Origin: Alphaproteobacteria bacterium
Lineage (GTDB): Bacteria > Pseudomonadota > Alphaproteobacteria > Caulobacterales > Hyphomonadaceae
DNA: 64,000 bases
NCBI GenBank assembly: GCA_018222605.1
Contig: JAAEZZ010000002.1
Span: 62,001 to 126,000, forward strand
Direction: 5' to 3'
Shown: positions 36,912-46,215 of the stretch, piece after piece
Position numbering within the stretch: position 1 is the first letter of the stretch
How the letters are laid out: every line of letters starts with the position of its first letter
Notes under the pieces: model-generated
Databases searched by the model: none
Told to the model about the DNA's origin: nothing
The model's input: the letters and a program-made list of their open reading frames with translations, nothing else
Position numbers and translations under genes: made by a program

Positions 36912-36925
36912 CGCGAAAATTCGCG
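36912..36925. promoter_or_regulatory. Palindrome before the RND efflux operon
   Basis: CGCGAAAATTCGCG is an inverted repeat (6-bp arms, 2-base centre) located 51 bp before the adaptor start, in the only regulatory gap (36801-36975) of the operon. It has the size of a TetR- or MarR-type operator, but no regulator gene is adjacent. No other signal was recognised in the gap. Confidence 0.4.
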
Positions 36926-36975
36926 ACGCGCACCCTATATGTGCTGGTACACAGGCCTTACGAAAGCGGTAAACC

Positions 36976-38052
36976 GTGAACAAATCTGTCAAAATTGCCA
37001 TTGCGATCTTTGTTGTCCTGCTGGTCTGGTTTGCAGGGCGCAGTCTGCTGCGCGGATCGATCAGCACGCAAAAGGAATCCGTCGCCATGACGACGGAAAA
37101 GCCTGTTCCCGAAGCCGTCACCATCCAGGTCAGCTCCAGTCTCCACCCCGTTAAGGTCGAGGCCAAGGGCCGCACGGCCCCTGACAAAACTGTTACCGTC
37201 AAGGCCGGCACAACCGGCACCGTCATCTCCACCCCCGTTGCAGAAGGCACCTTCGTCAAAAAAGGCACGCTGCTCTGCGGACTGGACGTGGAATCGCGCG
37301 CGGCGCGCCTGAAAGAGGCTGAAGCCAATCGTGACGCCGCCCGCGTCGATTATGAAGCGGCAGCACAACTGGCAGAAAAAGGTCTGGGACCCAAGAATCG
37401 CGTGACGGCCACGCAGGCCAGCCTGGATGCGGCCGAGGCCGCCGTGAATGCAGCCCGTGTGGAACTCTCTAAAACCCAGATCCGCGCACCTTTTGACGGT
37501 ATTTTCGAAACGCGCCTGGCCGAAGCCGGGGATTTCCTATCTCCCGGACAGGCTTGTGGCGAGCTTGTGGACATGTCTCCGGTCATCGTGGCGGTTCAGG
37601 TATCGGAAGAACATGCCGGCAAATTGACCACGGGTATGGACGCCCTGGTTCGCTTGGCTGGCGGCAATGAATATCCTGCAAAACTGCGCTATGTCTCCCG
37701 TACCGCGAATGACAGCACACGCACTTTCCGCGTTGAGGCCGCCATGGATGCAGGTGAAGCGCCCGTGCCCGCAGGGGTTACCGCCGAACTGCTCATCCCG
37801 ATTGGTGAAGTCGAAGCCACCCGCATCTCTCCCGGTCTACTCACACTGTCTGATTCAGGCGAAATGGGCCTCAGATACATTCAGGCGGACAACACGGTTG
37901 GCTTTGCTCCGGTAACGATCATTGATGAAAGCCCGCAGGGTGCATGGGTAACAGGCCTGCCGGAAACAGCACAACTGATCTCTCTGGGGCAGGACTATCT
38001 GGCCGAAGGCGTGAAGGTGAAACCTGTGCCGAAAGGTGGAGCCCAGCCATGA
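36976..38052 (+). CDS. RND efflux system periplasmic adaptor (membrane fusion protein)
   Basis: Adaptor of 358 residues that links an inner-membrane RND pump to an outer-membrane channel. One N-terminal helix (KIAIAIFVVLLVWFAGRSLL) anchors it. A lipoyl-like domain is split around a helical hairpin: GTVISTPVAEGTFVKKGTLLCGLD, then ARLKEAEANRDAARVDYEAA ... AEAAVNAARVELSKTQIRAPFDGIFETRLAEAGDFLSPGQ. A beta-barrel follows. The start is a GTG at 36976. Its stop overlaps the pump start (ATGA), so they are translationally coupled. No outer-membrane factor gene is in the operon. Confidence 0.94.
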   Translation: MNKSVKIAIAIFVVLLVWFAGRSLLRGSISTQKESVAMTTEKPVPEAVTIQVSSSLHPVKVEAKGRTAPDKTVTVKAGTTGTVISTPVAEGTFVKKGTLLCGLDVESRAARLKEAEANRDAARVDYEAAAQLAEKGLGPKNRVTATQASLDAAEAAVNAARVELSKTQIRAPFDGIFETRLAEAGDFLSPGQACGELVDMSPVIVAVQVSEEHAGKLTTGMDALVRLAGGNEYPAKLRYVSRTANDSTRTFRVEAAMDAGEAPVPAGVTAELLIPIGEVEATRISPGLLTLSDSGEMGLRYIQADNTVGFAPVTIIDESPQGAWVTGLPETAQLISLGQDYLAEGVKVKPVPKGGAQP

Positions 38053-41000
38053 CAGGTTTGATCGATGGTGCCATTGGCCGCGCAAGGATGGTGCTCGCCA
38101 TCCTTTTTTGCGCGATCATTGCCGGCACCGCCACCTATGTCGGCCTGCCGAAGGAAGCCAATCCAGACATTCCCGTTCCCTTCGTGGGCATCACCGTTCC
38201 GCTGGCCGGCGTGACGCCAGAAGATGCCGAACGCCTTCTGGTCAAACCGATTGAACAGGAAATCCAGTCGCTGGAAGGCCTGAAGACCTATTCCGGCTAC
38301 GGCATGGAAGGCGCCGGACAATTGGTGCTGGAATTCGAGATTGACACCAATATCGATCAGGCGGTCCTGGACGTGAAGGACAAGGTAGACCTGGCCAAAC
38401 GTTTCTTCCCGGAAGATGCCCGCGAGCCAATCATCACAGAGGTCAATGCCTCCCAATTCCCGATCATGGTGGTCAACCTGTTCGGCCAGGCGCCGGAGCG
38501 CGGCCTGAACCGGATTGCGGAAAACTTGCAGGATGCCCTGGAACGCGACCCTGGCGTGCTGGAAGCGCGCATCATCGGCAAGCGCGAAGATGTGCTTGAG
38601 ATTGTCGTCGATCCGGTCAAACTCGAAACCTACAATCTGTCCTATCAGGACATCTATTCCGTCGTGTCCTCCAACAACCAACTCGTGCCTGCGGGCCAGA
38701 TCGATACCGGCGAAGGCAGTTTTGCCGTCAAGGTGCCGGGCCTGATCCGCACCGCGAAGGATGCGCTGGACCTGCCGGTCAAACGGGCGCAGAATGCCAC
38801 CATCACCCTGTCCGATGTGGCCGACATTCGCCGCACATACAAGGATGCCTCCGGCTTTGCCACCTTCAATGCCGAGCCTTCCCTGCAATTGCAGATCGTG
38901 AAACGCTCTGGCGCGAACATTCTCGACACGGCCAATTTTGTGCGCGATGTCGTCAAGGAGCAAAAGAAAGCCTGGCCGAGCACGGTTCAGGTTCGCATCA
39001 CATCTGACGAATCCGAAATGATCGGCGATCAGCTGGGACAGCTGCAAAGCTCCATCGTTACGGCTGTTATACTCGTGATGATCATCTGTGTTGCCGCCCT
39101 TGGCTGGCGCTCTGCGCTGCTGGTCGGTATCTCGATCCCCTCCTCCTTTGTGATGGCCTTCCTGCTGCTTGGCGCGTTTGGCTATACCATCAACATGATG
39201 GTCATGTTCGGCATGGTGATCGCCGTCGGCATTCTGGTCGATGGGGCAATCGTTGTTACGGAATATGCCGACCGAAAAATGGCGGAAGGGCTGGACCGCA
39301 AGGAAGCCTATGCCATGGCCGGCAAGCGCATGTTCTGGCCGGTCATCGCCTCCACGGCCACGACACTTGCGGCTTTTGTGCCATTCCTGTTCTGGAATTC
39401 GATGCCGGGCAAGTTCATGGCATATCTGCCGATCACGCTGATCTTTGTTCTGACCGCGTCTCTCGTGATGGCGCTGATCTTCCTGCCTGTGCTTGGCTCC
39501 GTCATCGGCGCGCGTCCTGAAGGCACGGATGAGAGTCTTGCCGCACTGGCCGCAGATGCAGACCCGAAAGATGCCACAGGGTTTCTTGGCGGCTATGTCA
39601 GAACCGTTCAGGCTTTGATCGACCGCCCCCTGATGGTTACGGCGGTCGCCATTTCCGCAGTCATAGCCATTTTCATCTGGTTTGCTTCTACCCCCCACAA
39701 ATCCGAACTGTTTCTGGATGTGGAACCTGAACAGGCCTTCGTCTTCGTGCAGGCACAGGGCAGCCTCTCGGCACGGGAACAGCTGGAACTGGTCAAACAC
39801 GCCGAAGCGGCCATTCGCGGCATGGACGGTATTGAAGACATCTCCACCCAGACCGGCAGCGGCGGGGAATCAACTTTCTCTCCAGATGGAGCCAGCGCGC
39901 CCATTGACACAATCGGACAGCTGCTGCTGGATCTTGCCACCGCCGACGGTGTTCATGATGGGCGCAGGACGCTAGTGAAAGTGCGCGAGCGCCTGTCGGA
40001 AGTGCCAGGCCTGCGCTTTGAAATCACGCAGCGCGAAGATGGTCCGCCTACGGGCAAGGATGTGCAGATCGCATTGCTGTCAGAGGATGAGGCTGCACTC
40101 AACCAGACCGCAGCCAAGGTCCGCACCTATCTCGACAGCCGCTCAGACCTGCGCGAAGTCGATGATACCCGCCCCCTGCCGGGCATCGAATACCAGTTGG
40201 AAGTCGACCGTGAGGAGGCCGGCAAATATGGTCTCGACATCAGCCAGGTTGGCGCCGCTGTGCAACTCGTCACGAATGGTGTGCTCGTGGGGCGCTACCG
40301 TCCGGATGATGCCTCCGATGAGGTTGATATCCGTGTCCGCTTCCCGAAAGCTGACCGCAGCGCCAGTGCTATTGACGATCTGCGCATTGCGACACCCCAA
40401 GGCAACGTGCCGCTCTCCCTGTTTGTAGATCGGGTACCCGCCCCGCGTGTCAGCAAGATTGAGCGCCGCGACGGCAAACGCGTCGTCGATGTACGTGCCA
40501 ATGCCCGCGAACAGGGCCAGGGCGCGGCCATTGTCGATGAAATCAAGGCCTGGGTTGCAACCCAGGATTTCCCGGCCTCGGTCGAAGTCCGCTTTGAAGG
40601 GGCGGATGAAGACAGCGCCGATGCGGCCGCCTTTTTCCAGGGCGCGCTAATGGCCATGCTGTTCATGATGGCCGTTATTCTGCTGTGGGAGTTCAACAAT
40701 TTCTGGCAAGTATTCCTGACATTGACAGCTGTGATCATGTCGACCGCCGGGGTGGTGATCGGCATTCAATTGGTCCTGCCCTATCTTTCACAGCTGATGC
40801 TGGGAACCGGGATCGTGGCCCTCGCAGGGATCGTGGTGAACAACAACATCGTTCTCATCGATACTTATAATCGTCTGCGGAGCGATGGGCGTACACCTGA
40901 AGAGGCCGCTATCTCAACAGCAGCCCAGCGTATCCGCCCGATCCTGCTGACAACAGGTACAACCATCTGCGGCCTGCTGCCCATGATCATCCAGATGAAT

Positions 41001-41276
41001 GTGGATTTCGGCGCAGGCGCCATCAATTTTGGCGGGGCCAGTTCTGAATGGTGGGTCCAGCTGGCGACAGCGGTCGTGTTCGGCCTTGGCTTTTCGACCA
41101 TGATGATCCTGCTCGTCACACCTGTCTGGCTGCTCGCGCCTCACCGCATCGGCAATTGGGCAAAGCGCCAGTACAAACGCCTGCGCGGTCACCATAATAC
41201 GTCCGATGTCAAACTTCTGAGCGCATCGGCAAACGAGAACGAGTCCAAGGATTCTTCCCTGCCCGCCGCGGAATAG
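38049..41276 (+). CDS. RND-family efflux pump inner-membrane subunit
   Basis: Proton-driven pump of 1075 residues. The first helix (MVLAILFCAIIAGTATYVGL) is followed by porter-domain text such as YVGLPKEANPDIPVPFVGITVPLAGVTPEDAERLLVKPIE, ERDPGVLEARIIGKRE and YNLSYQDIYSVVSSNNQLVPAG. The helical block GIVVNNNIVLIDTYNRLR and GMVIAVGILVDGAIVVTEYADRK shows the duplicated RND core; the latter contains the acidic residues of the proton relay. The start at 38049 overlaps the adaptor stop; the frame extends upstream to 37944 in the adaptor. It belongs to the HAE/AcrB-like group; the substrate cannot be read from the sequence. Confidence 0.95.
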   Translation: MTGLIDGAIGRARMVLAILFCAIIAGTATYVGLPKEANPDIPVPFVGITVPLAGVTPEDAERLLVKPIEQEIQSLEGLKTYSGYGMEGAGQLVLEFEIDTNIDQAVLDVKDKVDLAKRFFPEDAREPIITEVNASQFPIMVVNLFGQAPERGLNRIAENLQDALERDPGVLEARIIGKREDVLEIVVDPVKLETYNLSYQDIYSVVSSNNQLVPAGQIDTGEGSFAVKVPGLIRTAKDALDLPVKRAQNATITLSDVADIRRTYKDASGFATFNAEPSLQLQIVKRSGANILDTANFVRDVVKEQKKAWPSTVQVRITSDESEMIGDQLGQLQSSIVTAVILVMIICVAALGWRSALLVGISIPSSFVMAFLLLGAFGYTINMMVMFGMVIAVGILVDGAIVVTEYADRKMAEGLDRKEAYAMAGKRMFWPVIASTATTLAAFVPFLFWNSMPGKFMAYLPITLIFVLTASLVMALIFLPVLGSVIGARPEGTDESLAALAADADPKDATGFLGGYVRTVQALIDRPLMVTAVAISAVIAIFIWFASTPHKSELFLDVEPEQAFVFVQAQGSLSAREQLELVKHAEAAIRGMDGIEDISTQTGSGGESTFSPDGASAPIDTIGQLLLDLATADGVHDGRRTLVKVRERLSEVPGLRFEITQREDGPPTGKDVQIALLSEDEAALNQTAAKVRTYLDSRSDLREVDDTRPLPGIEYQLEVDREEAGKYGLDISQVGAAVQLVTNGVLVGRYRPDDASDEVDIRVRFPKADRSASAIDDLRIATPQGNVPLSLFVDRVPAPRVSKIERRDGKRVVDVRANAREQGQGAAIVDEIKAWVATQDFPASVEVRFEGADEDSADAAAFFQGALMAMLFMMAVILLWEFNNFWQVFLTLTAVIMSTAGVVIGIQLVLPYLSQLMLGTGIVALAGIVVNNNIVLIDTYNRLRSDGRTPEEAAISTAAQRIRPILLTTGTTICGLLPMIIQMNVDFGAGAINFGGASSEWWVQLATAVVFGLGFSTMMILLVTPVWLLAPHRIGNWAKRQYKRLRGHHNTSDVKLLSASANENESKDSSLPAAE

Positions 41277-41345
41277 AGTTAAAGATGACCGGCAGATGAA
41301 CGCGCCATTCGGGTTGCGTTCCAAGCGGCCGTGCAAAACAGGGTC

Positions 41346-41460
41346 AGCAGCGCCGGGCAGCTCCTCCTCCCAGAGGCAAGCGTCTTCACCCATCACGCCT
41401 GAATGCTGACCTGGTAGTTCCCAAACCCTCCCCCCCTGAGACAGGTCAACCGGCGCTGCT
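41346..41460. ncRNA. Candidate structured RNA closed by an 11-bp perfect stem
   Basis: In the 202-bp gap between the converging RND pump and PH-domain genes, AGCAGCGCCGG (41346-41356) pairs perfectly with CCGGCGCTGCT (41450-41460). Inside, TGACCTG (41407-41413) pairs with CAGGTCA (41442-41448), and CCTC/GAGG near 41363-41376 forms a small hairpin. Just outside, TCTTCC and GGAAGA (41461-41476) form another hairpin. A branched RNA of about 115 nt is possible on either strand. I could not match it to SRP RNA, 6S, tmRNA or a riboswitch; a bifunctional terminator for the converging genes is the simple alternative. Confidence 0.35.
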
Positions 41461-41478
41461 TCTTCCCTCTGGAAGAGG

Positions 41479-41913
41479 CTAGCCTGCTAGCGAACCGCCA
41501 GGGGCGATGGCCGCCTGCTTGGACCGTTCGGCCTCAGCCCGGAAGGCTTGCGGGTGCGCCATATTCGGGAAACGGATATGCGTCTCCCCGCGCCCATTGA
41601 TGGACAGGCGCCCATAATCAAATATCCGGCCAAAGATGCTTTGCTTCAGGGAACTGCCCTCAATCGCATCCAGCGTAATCTCTTCCACATCGGCTGACCA
41701 CAGCCCTGTCTTCAGCACGACGCGCCGGTCTGTCACGACAAATTCTGTCGTGTTCACGCGCACCATTTCCATGATGAAGTACACGATGCCAAACACCAGA
41801 ACACCCAGCAGAATCAACACCGCCCAGGCCCGCGCATGCACGATCCAGTGGAATTGCCCGCGATAGCGCAGGACCTCACCTTCATACAGCCGCTTCTCGA
41901 TATATCCTGCCAT
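41479..41913 (-). CDS. PH-domain (bacterial bPH2) membrane protein
   Basis: Protein of 144 residues from the ATG at 41913 (MAGYIEKRLYEGEVLRYRG), which has GGGGAGAGG before it; the frame runs to 41973. Two close hydrophobic segments (AWAVLILLGVLVFGIVYFIMEMV) form a hairpin in the membrane. The C-terminal part is the bacterial PH domain: TEFVVTDRRVVLKTGLW, VEEITLDAIEGSSLKQSIFGRIFDYGRLSINGRGE. Function in bacteria is unknown. It follows uvrD on the same strand after 64 bp, so it may share its transcript. Confidence 0.88.
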   Translation of the reverse strand: MAGYIEKRLYEGEVLRYRGQFHWIVHARAWAVLILLGVLVFGIVYFIMEMVRVNTTEFVVTDRRVVLKTGLWSADVEEITLDAIEGSSLKQSIFGRIFDYGRLSINGRGETHIRFPNMAHPQAFRAEAERSKQAAIAPGGSLAG

Positions 41914-41977
41914 GTCTGCCTCTCCCCCTGTCCCCAGTTCATCCAAGTCGGAAGGCGGCAGTCCGTCAAGCAATCGG

Positions 41978-44317
41978 TCAGGCGGGTTGAACGAAAGTAG
42001 CGATCACCTTCTTGCGGCCGGTCTTCTCGAAGTCGACGGTCAGCTTGTTGCCTTCCGAATGCGCGATCCGGCCATAGCCGAACTTGTCATGAAAGATACG
42101 CTGGCCTTTGCGAAAGGTTTCAGGCCCACCACTGGTGGCTGACAAATTCGTGGCATCCTTTGGCGGACGCGTATCGAAACGGCCAGCATTTTCCTTCAGG
42201 CGTTTCCAGCCAGGGCTTTTGTAGTTCGAGCGCTCACCCAGATCCTCGACGGACCCGGTAAAGCCGGTGTCGCCACCAGGCATACCGGAATATCCGGTTT
42301 CGGAGACCGCCTCGACATGATCATGCGGCAGTTCGTCGACGAAAAGTGACGGCAGCACGCTCTGCCAGCGGCCATAGATCTGACGGTTGGCGACGAAGGA
42401 GATATAGGCCCGCTCCCGTGCCCGCGTGATGCCGACATAGGCGAGGCGCCGCTCCTCCTCCAGGCCCTTGAGGCCGCTTTCGTCCAGGCTGCGGCGGGAG
42501 GGGAAAACCTCCTCCTCCCAGCCCGGCAGGAAGACGACCGGCCATTCGAGGCCCTTGGCAGCATGAAGCGTCAGGATCTGCACCTGGTCCTCGTCCGCCC
42601 CGCCGCTGGAGGCGTCCATCACCAGTTCGACATGTTCCAGAAAGCCTGCCAGCGTGTCGAACTCGCCCATCGCGCGGACGAGTTCCTTGAGGTTGTCCAG
42701 CCGCGTCTGCGCCTGCGGGCTGCGGTCCTTCTGCAGCATGTCGGTATAGCCGGACTCTTCGAGGATCACCTCGGCCAGCTCCGTATGCGGCATACCGTTC
42801 GCCAGCTTGTCGCGCCAGAGATTGATCTGGTCGATGAACAGGGTCAGGCCGCGCTTCGCCCCGCCCTTGATCTCGTCAGTCTGCAGCACCATCGGCGTCA
42901 GCGTGAACAGACTTCGCCCGTCGCCGCGCGCATAGGCCTGCAGCTTGGCCAGCGTTGTGTTGCCCACGCCGCGCTTCGGCTGGTTCACCACGCGCTCGAA
43001 CGCCAGATCATCATCCGGCGACCGCACAAGCCGCAAGTAGGCCAGCGCATCACGAATCTCTGCGCGCTCGAAGAAGCGCGGCCCGCCGATCACACGATAC
43101 GGAATACCCAGCATGATGAAGCGTTCTTCAAAGGCGCGCATCTGCCAGGAGGCCCGCACCAGCACGGCGCAATCATCATGCTTGCCGCCCTTGGAGACCC
43201 AGCTTTCAATATCATCCGCAATCAGGCGACTTTCCGCTTCGCCATCCCACAGGCCGCGCACCTTCACCTTGGCCGCGTCAATCTCGTCAATCGCATTGTC
43301 GTCGCCGACATAGAGCGTCTTGCCAAGGCGGCCCTTATTGTTGGCGATCACCGCAGACGCCGCCGCCAGGATGTGCTTGGTAGAGCGGTAATTCTTCTCT
43401 AGACGGATCACCTTCGCGCCGGGGAAGTCCTTTTCGAAGCGCAGGATGTTGTCCACTTCCGCGCCGCGCCAGCCATAGATGGACTGGTCATCGTCGCCCA
43501 CACAGCAGATATTCTGGGAGCCTTGCGCCAGAAGGCGCAGCCACAGATACTGCGCCACATTGGTATCCTGATACTCATCGACCAGAATGTAGCGGAACTT
43601 GTCGTGATATTCCTTCAGCAGATCAGGGTTCTTCTGAAAGATCGTGATGTTATGGATCAGCAGATCGCCAAAGTCGCAGGCGTTCAGAACCTTCAACCGA
43701 GCCTGATAGATCTGGTAGCAGGTGATGCCCTTGCCATCGGCGAACTGGTGGGCCTCTTCCGGCGGCACCCTGTCCGGTGTCAGCGCCCGGTTTTTCCAGC
43801 CATCAATCAGGCTGGCCAGGAAACGCGGCGTCCAGCGCTTGGGGTCAATGTTTTCGGCCAGGATGATCTGCTTGCACAGGCGCACCTGGTCATCTGTATC
43901 CAGAATGGTGAAGGTGGATTTCAGGCCCGCCAGTTCGGCATGCTTGCGCAGGATCTGCGCGCTGATGGAGTGAAACGTACCCAGCCAGCGCAGGCCCTCT
44001 CCCGCTTCGCCCAGCATTGACAGCGCACGCTCGCGCATTTCCCTCGCGGCCTTGTTGGTGAAGGTCACCGTCAGCGTCTGCGACGGCCAGGCCAGCCGCG
44101 TGCCAATGATGTGCGCCAGACGCGTCGTCAGAACGCGCGTCTTGCCCGTGCCCGCTCCTGCCAGCACCAGCAATGGGCCTTCCGTCGTCAGCACGGCCTC
44201 GCGCTGCTCAGGGTTCAGGCCTTCAAGATACGCCTCATTGCCTGCGGCCGCGGGGGCTTTCGCCGCCGCCATCTGGGAAATGGACAGTCGATTCGGATTG
44301 GAACTCATAGCGAACAT
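41978..44317 (-). CDS. uvrD: UvrD/PcrA-type DNA helicase (helicase II)
   Basis: Superfamily 1 3'-5' helicase, 779 residues, acting in nucleotide excision and mismatch repair. All motifs are visible: Q-motif LNPEQREAVLT, Walker A VLAGAGTGKTRVLTTRLAHI, TFTNKAAREMRER, Walker B YILVDEYQDTN, GDDDQSIYGWRGA, RLEKNYRSTKHIL, QILTLHAAKGLEWPVVFLPGWEE and RRLAYVGITRARE. The C-terminal end GQRIFHDKFGYGRIAHSEGNKLTVDFEKTGRKKV is the UvrD tail that binds partner proteins. The start may be 44317 or 44308 (MSSNPNR). The next divergent gene starts 75 bp away. Confidence 0.97.
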   Translation of the reverse strand: MFAMSSNPNRLSISQMAAAKAPAAAGNEAYLEGLNPEQREAVLTTEGPLLVLAGAGTGKTRVLTTRLAHIIGTRLAWPSQTLTVTFTNKAAREMRERALSMLGEAGEGLRWLGTFHSISAQILRKHAELAGLKSTFTILDTDDQVRLCKQIILAENIDPKRWTPRFLASLIDGWKNRALTPDRVPPEEAHQFADGKGITCYQIYQARLKVLNACDFGDLLIHNITIFQKNPDLLKEYHDKFRYILVDEYQDTNVAQYLWLRLLAQGSQNICCVGDDDQSIYGWRGAEVDNILRFEKDFPGAKVIRLEKNYRSTKHILAAASAVIANNKGRLGKTLYVGDDNAIDEIDAAKVKVRGLWDGEAESRLIADDIESWVSKGGKHDDCAVLVRASWQMRAFEERFIMLGIPYRVIGGPRFFERAEIRDALAYLRLVRSPDDDLAFERVVNQPKRGVGNTTLAKLQAYARGDGRSLFTLTPMVLQTDEIKGGAKRGLTLFIDQINLWRDKLANGMPHTELAEVILEESGYTDMLQKDRSPQAQTRLDNLKELVRAMGEFDTLAGFLEHVELVMDASSGGADEDQVQILTLHAAKGLEWPVVFLPGWEEEVFPSRRSLDESGLKGLEEERRLAYVGITRARERAYISFVANRQIYGRWQSVLPSLFVDELPHDHVEAVSETGYSGMPGGDTGFTGSVEDLGERSNYKSPGWKRLKENAGRFDTRPPKDATNLSATSGGPETFRKGQRIFHDKFGYGRIAHSEGNKLTVDFEKTGRKKVIATFVQPA

Positions 44318-44392
44318 ATAGCAGGGATTGGCCCGATGGGCAGGGTCCGTTGCACCCGGTGAACCAATCTCTCATCCAGGCGTTGAAGCACC

Positions 44393-46189
44393 ATGCCGGA
44401 TATCCACCTCCCCCGCAGTGTCGAAATCGTCTTCGATATTGCCTGCGCTCTGCTGGTGGCCTTCGCCATCTTTCTGATCCTGATGGTGTTCCCGGCTGTG
44501 GCAACGCCGGTGACCAATTGGTCGCTTAGGCAATGGGGCCCGAAAGATGCCTCCGTCAGCCGCGCGCACCTTCGCTTTCCCGCCGTGAATGAAATGACGC
44601 TTGAGAATTTCCAGGCCCCCGGCACCGCTGAAGCGGATTCCGGCGAATTGCGCGTCAATTTCTTCGGCTTCCTGCCCGGCCTCAGCTGGGTGTCCCGCGC
44701 TGAAGCTCGCAATGGTTACATCGTTGTGCGCATGGACGAGCCGGAGGGCGGAAATGAGGGCATGACGCTGAAAGACTGGCGCGCCCTGATTGATGAGGTG
44801 CGCGCGAAAGATATCGAAGTCCGCTTTGTGCGCGATCAAGGCACAGAGCCGATCATGGTCCAGACCGCAACAGGCTCCCTTCGCACCGGAGACCTGTCTG
44901 TAACCGCATCCAGCAGCGGCTTGGATTTGGACTTTGAGGGCCGGGCCCGTCCGTCTGACCTCTCTGTTCTGTCCGGCAAACTGAAAATGTCCGGCGACAA
45001 TTTTGCGGACTTTGCAAACCTTGCCGGCTTCGCCTCACCGGACACGCCGCCCTATGATGCGGTCGCGTATCTGACCTTCTCCCGCCAGAAAATTGCACTG
45101 GACTTCGCCCCGGAAACCCGCATTGGCGACAGCGACCTCAGCGGCCCGCTGAAGATCACCTTTGGCGAAGGCACTCCGCTGTTGGAGGCAGATCTTCAAT
45201 CTGCCAATCTGGACTTTGACGATCTCGGCATACTGTTCGGCATCCCGGTCGGAACGGGAGAAAATGAAACCACCAATACGGTTCAGAAGAAAACCCGCGA
45301 AGCCTATGACGCGAGTGGCCGGCTGATCCCGAATGCTGTGATCGACTTTACCCGTCTCGATGCTGTGGATGGCCATGTCCTCTATCATGCCAATCGGGTG
45401 ACCAATGCCATTTTCGACATTCGCGGCATCAAGCTGGAATTCAATATTGAAGGTCGCGTCGTGCGGGCCCCCACCCTCCAGCTCGATTTCGAGGAAGGCC
45501 ACCTTGTTTCCTATGTCACGCTGGACGGCAGCCAGTCTCCCGCAAAAACAGATGCGCAGGGTGAGCTAACCAATGTGCCGTTCAGCAATCTCTCGCTGAC
45601 GCCCTTTGTACGCGGCAACGCCAATGGACGCTTCCAGATCGAAGCGATGGGCGATGGCTTCCAGGAAGCCGCTGCAACACTGGATGGCCGTGTGTCGGTC
45701 TGGTCGGAAACGGCCGAACTATGGGCCCTCGCCGCAGAAGGCGCTGCCCTCGATCTGGGGGAGGCGATCACCTTGCTGGGAGAAGCGCCGGAAGATCGCA
45801 CCTACACGCCTGCCCGCTGCGCAGCGCTTTCCATCCGGTTCGATCAGGGGATTGGAGAACTTGATCCGGCAATCGTCGACACAGCCGACAGCCTCGTGAT
45901 CGTGGATGGCAAGCTGAACATGCGGCATGAAATGATGGATCTGAAAGTCCGCTCGGATGCCAAGGATGCCTCATTCGGCTCACTGATCGGCAATGTCAGC
46001 ATCATGGGCACATTCCGGGATCCGCAAATCTCTGCCCTGAGCGGAGAGACCATCTTGCAGCTCGGCATTTCTGCCCTGCTGGGAAGTGTCAGCGGCGGCC
46101 TGGCCGCCCTGCCCTTCATTGAGCCAGGCATGGCGGAAGATGCACCCTGCGGGACCATCATGGCGCGGACCAAGGGCGCGCAGCCCTGA
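44393..46189 (+). CDS. AsmA-like / DUF3971-type membrane-anchored protein
   Basis: Protein of 598 residues with one N-terminal membrane helix (VEIVFDIACALLVAFAIFLI) and a large, beta-rich periplasmic part. Repeating segments such as SVSRAHLRFPAVNEMTLENF, DLSVTASSSGLDLDFEGRARPSDLSVLSGKLKMSG and the C-terminal DSLVIVDGKLNMRHEMMDLKVRSDAKDASFGSLIGNVSIMGTFRDPQIS resemble AsmA/DUF3971 proteins, which bridge the periplasm to move or sense lipids. AAEGAALDLGEAITLL and the Cys-containing YTPARCAALSIRFD are also AsmA-C-like. Assignment is by pattern. It stands alone, before the structured gap at 46190-46557. Confidence 0.68.
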   Translation: MPDIHLPRSVEIVFDIACALLVAFAIFLILMVFPAVATPVTNWSLRQWGPKDASVSRAHLRFPAVNEMTLENFQAPGTAEADSGELRVNFFGFLPGLSWVSRAEARNGYIVVRMDEPEGGNEGMTLKDWRALIDEVRAKDIEVRFVRDQGTEPIMVQTATGSLRTGDLSVTASSSGLDLDFEGRARPSDLSVLSGKLKMSGDNFADFANLAGFASPDTPPYDAVAYLTFSRQKIALDFAPETRIGDSDLSGPLKITFGEGTPLLEADLQSANLDFDDLGILFGIPVGTGENETTNTVQKKTREAYDASGRLIPNAVIDFTRLDAVDGHVLYHANRVTNAIFDIRGIKLEFNIEGRVVRAPTLQLDFEEGHLVSYVTLDGSQSPAKTDAQGELTNVPFSNLSLTPFVRGNANGRFQIEAMGDGFQEAAATLDGRVSVWSETAELWALAAEGAALDLGEAITLLGEAPEDRTYTPARCAALSIRFDQGIGELDPAIVDTADSLVIVDGKLNMRHEMMDLKVRSDAKDASFGSLIGNVSIMGTFRDPQISALSGETILQLGISALLGSVSGGLAALPFIEPGMAEDAPCGTIMARTKGAQP

Positions 46190-46215
46190 GCCACCACACA
46201 TAGAATAAGCTGATA

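Noticed and set aside
37995-39800. A 601-residue open frame on the minus strand inside the RND efflux genes
   Set aside because: It lies fully antisense to a well-recognised pump; its protein is rich in His, Asp and Gly with no motif, which is the usual mirror of a GC-rich gene.
41277-41478. SRP RNA (ffs) because of GGAAG-AAGCAGC and ACCAGGTCAG on the minus strand
   Set aside because: The two motifs are in the wrong order and the GGAA loop with its flanking pairs is not formed; the resemblance is partial.
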